This document shows positions 1 through 5,201 of a stretch of DNA of 13,244 nt, in pieces. Positions within the stretch are counted from its first letter, which is position 1, and each line of letters begins with the position of its first letter. The notes under the pieces are model-generated. The model saw nothing but the letters and a program-made list of their open reading frames with translations. It was not told where the DNA came from and did not search any database. Origin of the DNA: RGIG5952 sp045603485 (GTDB taxonomy: Bacteria; Verrucomicrobiota; Kiritimatiellia; RFP12; JAAYLN01); contig JAZUMF010000047.1 in assembly GCA_045603485.1 (NCBI GenBank), positions 1 to 13,244 on the forward strand, given 5' to 3'. The translations under genes and the position numbers were made by a program.

Positions 1-56
1 GGGATGTCAAAAGTTTGTGTAGGCAAAAATGCCTCAGATGGTGTATAATCTTTCAT
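1..56 (-). CDS. Start of an unidentified gene, cut by the window edge
   Basis: Eighteen complete codons are visible from an ATG at 56-54, reading MKDYTPSEAFLPTQTFDI and staying open to the edge. An AAAGG ribosome-binding site lies 7 nt upstream of the ATG, which is the main reason to accept this start. The residues seen are too few to name a family. The gene follows the toxin/immunity-like locus on the same strand, with about 140 bp between its ATG and the last immunity-like gene. The ribosome-binding site lies inside one arm of a perfect inverted repeat, so translation or transcription may be controlled there. A chance short ORF remains possible. Confidence 0.5.
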   Translation of the reverse strand, partial: MKDYTPSEAFLPTQTFDI

Positions 57-58
57 GT

Positions 59-125
59 AACGACCTTTTGTTTGATGTAGCTTCTTTTTTGCTAACTATA
101 AGCATATCATATTCGAAAGGTCGTT
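59..125 (-). promoter_or_regulatory. 10-bp perfect inverted repeat covering the RBS of the edge gene
   Basis: The arms AACGACCTTT (plus strand 59-68) and AAAGGTCGTT (116-125) are exact reverse complements separated by 47 nt. On the minus strand the downstream arm contains the AAAGG ribosome-binding site and ends 2 nt before the ATG at 56. If transcription starts upstream of 125, the arms could pair and hide the site. If it starts in the AT-rich spacer, for example from the TATAGT-like hexamer there, the arms would act only as DNA, possibly as an operator. The structure is seen; the role is inferred. Confidence 0.45.
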
Positions 126-133
126 ATTTTTTA

Positions 134-150
134 TTCACCCAATGGGTGAA
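134..150. repeat. Short perfect palindrome TTCACCC-AAT-GGGTGAA
   Basis: A 7-bp perfect stem with a 3-nt loop lies between the last immunity-like gene and the edge gene. Read on the minus strand it is followed by an A-rich, not T-rich, stretch, so it is not a standard intrinsic terminator for the upstream genes. On the plus strand no T-run follows either. It may be a protein-binding site or RNA 3'-end stabiliser. It sits just upstream of the 59-125 inverted repeat with respect to the edge gene. Confidence 0.35.
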
Positions 151-173
151 ACGCAAAACTAAAGCAAAGCCCC

Positions 174-233
174 CAATTTTATTGCGTCAAACGGAGATTA
201 ACAGCATCCAACTGCCGAATTTAGGTTTAATGT
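174..233 (-). repeat. Diverged intergenic repeat, copy 2 (3' end of third immunity-like gene)
   Basis: Read on the minus strand, this segment aligns with 1590-1532. In the best 47 bp, from the CCTaAATTCGG stretch to CAATAA, about 37 positions match without gaps. Here the homologous DNA forms the last codons of the third immunity-like gene and continues past its stop. Conceptual translation past the stop gives SPFDAIKLGAL, which resembles SPLETISLRPL in the other copy, so the repeat probably derives from coding DNA, perhaps a toxin tail. It looks like a recombination junction between cassettes. Confidence 0.55.
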
Positions 234-800
234 ATATATTTTAATCCATTTCTTTAGGAAATATTCCAGCCACCCATCTTCGCCAGTTCCTGCGGGATCC
301 CAATCCTCGCTCTTATACCATTTTGAAAATGCATCAATAAGAATATCATCTACATTCTGAGAGCCTCCATACATAGCGGCAACAAACAACCCATCCCTAA
401 AATCACATGGCATGGAGAAAAGAAATTGAGATAATAATTTTTCAAAATCCTTCATGTTGCAAATGTAAGACAAAAACATTTGCTTGCAATTAAAACCATT
501 CCATCTCTCTTCGCACACGATTGTCGTTGCTAATTGGTCTACAACACTTCCTCGAGCAGCAAGTAACCGAGACAATTGAAAGTCAATATCATAATCACCA
601 TGAAATTTTCCCGTAAGCCAGGATGTTAAAAGAGATTTTACTTCTTCATCATTACAGTCAATGAAGATACAATCATCTTCTCGCTTGAAATTATCCAAGC
701 CTTCCATAATAATACAACTACATTGATCGCTATCATCAATGACTAGTGACAAATTATTCTTTTCAGCAACTTTTGAGAAGATTTCTAAACTATTTAGCAT
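198..800 (-). CDS. Putative immunity protein, third paralogue, C-terminally altered
   Basis: This 200-residue protein has no signal peptide or membrane segment and is probably cytoplasmic. It is a diverged paralogue of the two genes upstream: FIDCNDEEVKSLL (47-59) matches FDDCSIEIKKSLL, and RDGLFVAA (135-142) and AGTGE (170-174) match the first paralogue. I do not recognise the family; the immunity role is inferred from position behind an RHS-like gene. The ATG overlaps the preceding gene by 7 nt and has a GAGG site 8 nt upstream, indicating translational coupling. The C-terminus differs from its relatives: after KKW (183-185) only 15 residues remain, against 22 in the first paralogue, and the last 11 are encoded by the intergenic repeat shared with 1532-1590. 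That suggests its original end was lost by recombination. Its central WDVN and AKLAAK motifs are also poorly kept (DYDIDF, SRLLAA). Confidence 0.7.
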   Translation of the reverse strand: MLNSLEIFSKVAEKNNLSLVIDDSDQCSCIIMEGLDNFKREDDCIFIDCNDEEVKSLLTSWLTGKFHGDYDIDFQLSRLLAARGSVVDQLATTIVCEERWNGFNCKQMFLSYICNMKDFEKLLSQFLFSMPCDFRDGLFVAAMYGGSQNVDDILIDAFSKWYKSEDWDPAGTGEDGWLEYFLKKWIKIYTLNLNSAVGCC

Positions 801-1453
801 GTTTTTACCTCGGTAGAGTATTTTGATACTAATGACTCATAGAGATTTTGAAGATGGTGATGTGCAGTAAAACCTTTCATTTCACCCCATCTCTTGATTA
901 ATCTACCTATGTCCTCAAGCGAGCAAGATGCTGTATCCAATTTATTATCTGATAGCCAGTTGGTTATAACATTTGCCAATGCCTGATCTGCAGAGGTCGA
1001 ATTCATAAACCATACTGCAATAAATATACCATCATATCCCATGCCGTATGTTTCTTTTTTTTCATTGATTAAATCAATGAGCTTTGTTTCATATTTACTG
1101 GAAGACCCCCAATAGGCAATGCGTAAAAAACAATCATTCCAGTGATTTTGAAGCGTCTCATCATCAAGGAAAGATTCGGCCTCTTTACGGATAAGATGTC
1201 CCTCTTTTGCCGCCAACTTAGCTAATTCTACATTGACATTCCAACCAAGATTCAATTGCATATTTTTGCGTTCAAAGTAGCACTGCAAAAGAATTCTTTT
1301 ATCAACTTCCAATAATTGATCAAACAGACAGTGGCTATCAAGAGTTGTGAATTCACTGTCATAATAAAAGTAGTGTCCATATGCATCAGATGATTCAGAA
1401 ATATTGGAATACGAATTTAAACAATTTCTGACTAATTCAATTATCTTTTCCAT
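794..1453 (-). CDS. Putative immunity protein, second paralogue
   Basis: This is a 219-residue soluble, probably mostly helical protein. It is closest to the paralogue at 1609-2247. Shared blocks in order are CLFDQ (42-46), GWNVNVELAKLAAKEGH (70-86), RIAYWGSSSKYE (111-122), LIDLIN (125-130) and DGIFIAVWF (141-149). The ATG has a GAGG site 7 nt upstream. It follows a 46-codon orphan tail ending in GEIHIHP by only 12 nt, which is where a cognate toxin gene would be expected. Its 3' end overlaps the next immunity-like gene. The family is not recognised. By analogy with RHS or CDI loci, where each toxin tip is followed by its specific inhibitor and old inhibitors persist as orphans, it may protect against a tip whose gene is now mostly gone. 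The call rests on context, not on a known domain. Confidence 0.75.
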   Translation of the reverse strand: MEKIIELVRNCLNSYSNISESSDAYGHYFYYDSEFTTLDSHCLFDQLLEVDKRILLQCYFERKNMQLNLGWNVNVELAKLAAKEGHLIRKEAESFLDDETLQNHWNDCFLRIAYWGSSSKYETKLIDLINEKKETYGMGYDGIFIAVWFMNSTSADQALANVITNWLSDNKLDTASCSLEDIGRLIKRWGEMKGFTAHHHLQNLYESLVSKYSTEVKTC

Positions 1454-1465
1454 AAACGCCTCTAT

Positions 1466-1606
1466 TCATCTACTAACGGGATGTATGTGAATTTCTCCTT
1501 TATTTGGACAGGTAATTAAACTTAGCGGACGCAAACTTATTGTCTCTAATGGAGATTCGCAGCTTCTAACTTCCGAATTCAGGTTAATGTGATGTATTCC
1601 ATACAT
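1466..1606 (-). pseudogene. Orphan toxin-tail remnant between immunity-like genes
   Basis: An open stretch of 46 codons lies between the first and second immunity-like genes. Its end reads ITCPNKGEIHIHPVSR-stop, matching the end of the RHS-like gene tail, VKVTPQGEVHIHPATP-stop, in composition, position and distance to the next gene (stop 12 nt before the ATG at 1453). The first part overlaps the repeat shared with 174-233. An in-frame ATG exists at 1606, but no good ribosome-binding site precedes it and the upstream gene ends just before it. I read it as the residue of a displaced toxin C-terminus that kept only its last codons. It could instead be a small expressed peptide. Confidence 0.5.
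1532..1590 (-). repeat. Diverged intergenic repeat, copy 1 (after first immunity-like gene)
   Basis: This segment begins about 20 nt after the stop of the first immunity-like gene and is about 79% identical over 47 gap-free bases to 174-233. Both copies lie directly 3' of, or within the end of, paralogous genes in the same orientation. The absence of indels and the similar peptides in one frame (NLNSEV against NLNSAV, SPLETISL against SPFDAIKL) suggest an origin in coding sequence. It is probably part of a decayed toxin tip and a likely site for homologous exchange between cassettes. Confidence 0.55.
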
Positions 1607-1608
1607 TA

Positions 1609-2247
1609 TCAAATTTCTTTATTAAAGAGAATCGGGATTAAGGCATCATGTAACCTCTCTTCACAATGAGAAATATTCCATTTTTGACAAAACAATCTCA
1701 TAGCTTGTATTTCACCAGTACCGGCATCAAGGTTATTATCTTTATGCCATCGTAGACAATTACGAACCAAACTTTCATATACGCGAGGTGTATCCAAAAA
1801 CCATGCCGCGACAAACAGCCCATCTCTACCGTCCTCCGGCGAACAGTTGATAAGTTTGATAAGTATATCTTCGTATTCAATACTAGATCCAAAATATGCC
1901 ATATGCAAAAAATATCGTTTCCATTCATCAATAATGTTTTTAGGGAAAAAACTCTTGGCTTTCCCTTGAACAAAATGTCCGTATTTTGCTGCAAGTTTTG
2001 CAAATTCTATATTCACATCCCAATTAAAACTAACATTATGAATACGCGGAGAAAAATAAAAATCAAGGAGACTTTTTTTTATTTCAATTGAACAATCATC
2101 AAAGATACATTGATTATCTAACATTATTGGTCCGCCTTCATAATAAAAATGAGGATAATCTTCATCTTTCGGAATTATTAAATCGTATACATCTTTTCTG
2201 GCGGACAAAATCTCCGAAATGCAGTTAATTATTTCAATTAGTTTCAT
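1609..2247 (-). CDS. Putative immunity protein, first paralogue, behind the RHS-like gene
   Basis: This 212-residue soluble protein has no signal peptide. Blocks shared with the second paralogue are CIFDDCSIEIKKSLL (47-61), NWDVNIEFAKLAAKYGH (75-91), MAYFGSSIEYE (116-126), LIKLIN (129-134) and DGLFVAAWF (142-150). I chose the ATG at 2247 because GAGGAAG lies 4 nt upstream and the second paralogue starts at the matching point (MEKIIEL against MKLIEII). A GTG at 2259 would add four residues and overlap the toxin-tail stop by one base. The gene starts 11 bp after that stop, the spacing typical of a toxin and its immunity gene. Family unknown. As the gene directly after the RHS-like tail, it is the best candidate for the cognate inhibitor, though the toxin gene itself now appears frameshifted. 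Confidence 0.78.
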   Translation of the reverse strand: MKLIEIINCISEILSARKDVYDLIIPKDEDYPHFYYEGGPIMLDNQCIFDDCSIEIKKSLLDFYFSPRIHNVSFNWDVNIEFAKLAAKYGHFVQGKAKSFFPKNIIDEWKRYFLHMAYFGSSIEYEDILIKLINCSPEDGRDGLFVAAWFLDTPRVYESLVRNCLRWHKDNNLDAGTGEIQAMRLFCQKWNISHCEERLHDALIPILFNKEI

Positions 2248-2258
2248 AAACTTCCTCA

Positions 2259-2773
2259 CTATGGTGTTGCAGGATGAATATGTACTTCCCCCTGTGGAGT
2301 GACTTTTACTTTTATGAAAGATGTCGGCTTCCCATTATATGCCCCGATATTTGTTCCGACATCAAAGATATATTTGTCAAGCTCTGACGGTCTAATCTTT
2401 CCACGCTGTAAACACATCCTTGTGAATCTTTTACTTTACATATTGTCCCAAATTCATTTGGAGCAGAGTAAATATTCGGTGTGTTTTCAGATGAATATAC
2501 AGTGGCGACAGTTTGAAGATGGTTGTTGTAATTGCAATCCATCCATTTTCCACTTGCGTATGTTATCCGTTTGGGGAGGTTGAGATGGTGGTATGTATAT
2601 GTAATTTTCTTCGTAAGGTTTCCGATTGCGGGTTCATATTCATAACGAGTCTCGTCCCAAGCTTCACCCTTAACTATAAAAGGTAACGAGATAACAGAAC
2701 CAATCAGGCCGATAAGCATTGCAAGTCGGCATGAATATGCGCATAATCTATTGTTATTTTTTCGATGCTTCAC
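2259..2773 (-). pseudogene. Short RHS-like secreted toxin gene with a frame break
   Basis: From a GTG at 2773 (a stop lies three codons upstream), one frame runs to 2312. It starts with a basic N-terminus and hydrophobic stretch (residues 17-34), likely a signal peptide cut near 36. Then comes RHS/YD-type text: GNLTKKITYTYHHLNLPKRI, then YASGKWMDCNYNN. The expected ending lies in another frame: GKIRPSELDKYIFDVGTN, later SFIKVKVTPQGEVHIHP, stopping at 2259 just before the immunity-like gene. Adding one base between about 2436 and 2312, best near 2410, joins both parts into 171 codons plus stop. A normal RHS core has over a thousand residues; here only one YD-like stretch remains, so this may be an internal-deletion derivative or a true mini-RHS. 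The toxin activity cannot be identified. The frame break could be real decay, phase variation or a sequence error. Confidence 0.65.
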
Positions 2774-2792
2774 ATTTCTTTAAAACGGTCGC

Positions 2793-3569
2793 CTAGTATC
2801 TCTTCATATACTCAATTGCGACAGGCAGGTCAGACTTGACATCCTTCCATGCTCCCTCGCAAGAAACACCGCCGGCGTAGCCAATCTTCCTAAGGGCTTC
2901 AAAAAATGAAGAAAAATCCTCTCCCGAACATCCCGGGAAAAGGCGACCCTCTTTTTCTGCAATATGGCAATGCAAAATGGCGTCTCCCGCATCTTCAATA
3001 CTCTTTGCCGATTCCCCTACGCAAAGCATGTGATAAAAATCTGCAAGAAGTTTAATGCGGGGACTGGCAACGGCCTTTACTATTTCAAGACCCTCTGAGA
3101 CCCGATTTAAGAAATTAGCCTCCGGCGGAGATAACGGCTCAAGAACAACCGTCACCTTACAATCCTTAATCCGTTCTGCCAATGCGCGGCAAAAATCAGT
3201 AAACTGACAGAGTGCTTCATCCTTTGAAAAACCGTCAGGACAATTTCTCGCGCCTGCACTGCCGAATACAATATATTTAATATCCGCAAGATCTGCACGG
3301 CGACAAGCCGTTTCGGCAAAGTCTAATGCTGCTTCGGTTGTCGGCTCAGGCCCTGTAAGGCGGAATGTTCCTGGAATAAAGCCGTTACAGGATCTAATCG
3401 GGATTGGCGATGACCTCAAAGCCTCAAGCTGAGGCAAAAAAGCTTCGTCGTCAATTGTCGGCTTCAAAAAATCGGGAACCGATCCTTCAATAAAATCAAA
3501 GCCGGCGTCAGCCAAAAGCTGCGCTTCTTTAAGCGGGCGGCAGGCACCAAATAAAAAGTTTCGTTTCAT
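2793..3569 (-). CDS. Xylose-isomerase-like TIM-barrel sugar isomerase/epimerase
   Basis: This 258-residue protein of the AP-endonuclease-2/xylose-isomerase-like superfamily is the usual size for its sugar isomerase and epimerase members. Likely metal ligands appear in the expected order: E144 in VVLEPL, D177 in LLADFYH, H202 in HCHIAEKEGR and E238 in SCEGAW. The KEGRLFPG segment after the histidine is typical of hydroxypyruvate-isomerase or tagatose-epimerase-like members. It is cytoplasmic, with no signal peptide. Substrate is unknown; metabolism of sugars released by the neighbouring GH42-like proteins is a reasonable guess. It starts 21 bp after alr but has no Shine-Dalgarno sequence, and a TATAAT box sits 6 nt before the ATG, so it may be translated from a leaderless mRNA. 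The RHS-like gene begins 19 bp downstream. Confidence 0.82.
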   Translation of the reverse strand: MKRNFLFGACRPLKEAQLLADAGFDFIEGSVPDFLKPTIDDEAFLPQLEALRSSPIPIRSCNGFIPGTFRLTGPEPTTEAALDFAETACRRADLADIKYIVFGSAGARNCPDGFSKDEALCQFTDFCRALAERIKDCKVTVVLEPLSPPEANFLNRVSEGLEIVKAVASPRIKLLADFYHMLCVGESAKSIEDAGDAILHCHIAEKEGRLFPGCSGEDFSSFFEALRKIGYAGGVSCEGAWKDVKSDLPVAIEYMKRY

Positions 3570-3575
3570 AAAAAA

Positions 3576-3604
3576 ATTATACTGTTTTTTTCAATGAGAG
3601 TCCA
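3576..3604 (-). promoter_or_regulatory. Candidate promoter giving a leaderless mRNA
   Basis: On the minus strand TGGACT (3604-3599, four of six matches to TTGACA) is followed by a 17-bp spacer and a perfect TATAAT (3581-3576). Six T residues then lead to the ATG at 3569. The usual start distance puts +1 on or next to the A of the ATG, and no purine-rich ribosome-binding site is present. The -35 box lies in the last codons of alr. Seen directly: the hexamers and spacing. Inferred: activity and leaderless translation. Confidence 0.5.
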
Positions 3605-4718
3605 TATAGACGCGGGCGACACGCGGAGAAATCGAGCAAATAATGTCGTAAGGATGGACACCCTTTGCCCGAGCCCAATCAAGAATAGAAACCGTCCCTA
3701 AACCATCAGACCCGAAAAATGTCGCTACATCACCAACCTTTGCCTCCGGCACGCCTGTCAAATCAACTGTGGTGTAATCCATTGAAATGCGCCCCACAAT
3801 CGGGCAGCGACGGCCGGCAACTATAACATCAAGCTTATTTGATGCGGCAAGAGGAACGCCATCTGCGTAACCGGCGGCAATAGTGCCAATCCGCATAGGC
3901 CTGTCAAGGGTAAAAGTTGCACCATAGCCAACAGAACGCCCCTTCGGCAAGGTACGGACAGCTGCTATTCGAGACCTAAATGAAGCTACATTATGCATCC
4001 AAGGCGGTGGCGTCTCACCGTCTTCAACCAAGCCATGCAAAATGAGCCCTGCTCTGACCAGATTAAACGGCGGCTGAGCGGCTAATGGAAAATGAGCGAT
4101 TGCGTCGCTGTTGGCAGCGTGAATCCATCTTAATTTAAGGCCCTCTGATTGCAACGATGAGATAATAGATTTCTCCCATTCCAACTGACGGAGGCACGCT
4201 TCGTAATTATGCTCGCATGAAAGGGGGAAATGGCCAAATATTCCGACGATATCAATACCGTCGATTGCGACACACCTTGGGACAATCTCCAAAGCCTCCT
4301 CTGCCAGAATACCCAATCGTCCCATTCCCGCGTCAAGCTTGATATGGCACTTTGCCTTAGTACCCAATCGTGTTGCAACGGCACCGATAGCCCTTGCCGA
4401 CTCTAAATCGGTTATGGGCACCTCAATGCCTGCATGAATGACATCTTCCAATTCTTCGGGAAAGATTGCACTTAAAATTTGAATCTGGGCACCGACGGTA
4501 TATAAATCCATCGCCTCCTTGGCGGTAGCGACGCCAATGCGCGAAGCCCCCTCCTCGATAAGAGCCTCGGCAATTGGTCGAGCACCGAGCCCATACCCAT
4601 CCGCTTTAAGCACCGTCAGTACATCACAAGGTGCAGAAGCCAATTTTATTCGTCTAAAGTTATGCCTTGACCTCGATAAATCAACCTCAAGCCAGGCACG
4701 ATTAAATCCATTTTCCAT
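3591..4718 (-). CDS. alr: Alanine racemase
   Basis: This PLP-dependent enzyme interconverts L- and D-alanine and supplies D-alanine for peptidoglycan in the cytoplasm. The protein has 375 residues, normal for the family. The PLP lysine is K38 in VLKADGYG; the second catalytic base is Y265 in SVGYGATF; K127 in IKLDAGMGRLG matches the carbamylated lysine; R222 in VRAGLILHG contacts PLP nitrogen; the M312-D313 pair is in GRISMDYTTVDL. The N-terminal barrel covers about 8-240 and the C-terminal beta domain about 245-370. No catalytic residue is missing. It begins 11 bp after the YD-like repeat gene and probably shares its transcript. With murG it forms the cell-wall part of the window, though the two lie in separate units. 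Confidence 0.95.
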   Translation of the reverse strand: MENGFNRAWLEVDLSRSRHNFRRIKLASAPCDVLTVLKADGYGLGARPIAEALIEEGASRIGVATAKEAMDLYTVGAQIQILSAIFPEELEDVIHAGIEVPITDLESARAIGAVATRLGTKAKCHIKLDAGMGRLGILAEEALEIVPRCVAIDGIDIVGIFGHFPLSCEHNYEACLRQLEWEKSIISSLQSEGLKLRWIHAANSDAIAHFPLAAQPPFNLVRAGLILHGLVEDGETPPPWMHNVASFRSRIAAVRTLPKGRSVGYGATFTLDRPMRIGTIAAGYADGVPLAASNKLDVIVAGRRCPIVGRISMDYTTVDLTGVPEAKVGDVATFFGSDGLGTVSILDWARAKGVHPYDIICSISPRVARVYMDSH

Positions 4719-4729
4719 AGACCAAAGTC

Positions 4730-5164
4730 CTATCGGCTGTCTGAAGTGCCGATAATTCTCCCCTGTGCGTCACGATGCGTTGTACGCCCGCGAGAGTCGG
4801 TGGTAGAACTTCGCTGAATACGACCTTGAGCATCTCTGTAAATCGTACGACCGCTGCTGTCGGTCTGCGAAGTTCCTTGAATACGCCCCTGCGCGTCCCG
4901 ATAGGTTGTGCGTCCGTAGCTATCCGTTGTCGATGAGCCCTGCACACGACCTAACGAATCACGATAGGTCTTGCGTCCGCTAACATCTGTCGTTGATGAG
5001 CCCTGCATACGCCCCAATGAATCGCGATAGGTTGTGCGCCCGTTTCTATCGGTAGACGAAGAGCCCTGTATGCGCCCCTGCGCATCACGGTAGGTTGTAT
5101 TTCCCTGCCCAAACGCAAATGAAAAAGATACCGACAATGCGATTAAAAGAACTATCAGTTTCAT
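4730..5164 (-). CDS. Small exported protein of 21-residue YD-like repeats
   Basis: This 144-residue protein begins with a clear signal peptide (hydrophobic residues 3-18, probable cleavage after FAFG or GQG). The mature part is almost entirely five full and one partial 21-residue repeats starting at residues 25, 46, 67, 88, 109 and 130. A typical unit reads YRDAQGRIQGSSTTDSYGRTT. The pattern GR-x-x-x-x-x-TD-x-x-GR-TxY-xD-x-x-GR resembles the YD repeats of RHS proteins, which form beta-hairpin strips. No enzymatic domain follows. A strong AAGGAG site precedes the ATG. Function unknown; extracytoplasmic sugar or surface binding is conceivable. Mature sequence is rich in R, T, S, D and G and lacks membrane segments. 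Confidence 0.8.
   Translation of the reverse strand: MKLIVLLIALSVSFSFAFGQGNTTYRDAQGRIQGSSSTDRNGRTTYRDSLGRMQGSSTTDVSGRKTYRDSLGRVQGSSTTDSYGRTTYRDAQGRIQGTSQTDSSGRTIYRDAQGRIQRSSTTDSRGRTTHRDAQGRIIGTSDSR
4733..5092 (-). repeat. 63-bp tandem repeats within the YD-like protein gene
   Basis: Five units of 63 bp plus a 45-bp partial unit encode the 21-residue repeats. The TACCGTGATGCGCAGGGG-type core recurs in each. Units are diverged at synonymous and some non-synonymous positions, and the last two depart most (IYRD, QRSS, THRD, IIGTSDSR). All are in register without indels, so copy number can change without breaking the frame. Confidence 0.85.
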
Positions 5165-5201
5165 TTTATCTCCTTTGATTATGAAGCAGGGGCAGCTACA
5201 C

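Noticed and set aside
174..233. Repeat after the third immunity gene as an integron attC site (GTTGGAT fits GTTRRRY)
   Set aside because: The other copy reads GTTAGAA, which breaks the consensus, and no RYYYAAC partner is found at the other end of either repeat.
29..244. 71-codon plus-strand ORF
   Set aside because: It overlaps the inverted repeat, the minus-strand gene start and the end of the third immunity gene; no ribosome-binding site and no protein-like conservation seen.
2403..2440. Programmed -1 frameshift at a slippery heptamer joining the RHS-like part to its tail
   Set aside because: No standard X-XXY-YYZ heptamer with a following stem was found; a simple indel or sequence error is the plainer reading.
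4519..4947. ORFs of about 80 codons around the alr start, both strands
   Set aside because: They lie in other frames of alr and of the 63-bp repeats, where the repeat keeps all frames open; no independent support.
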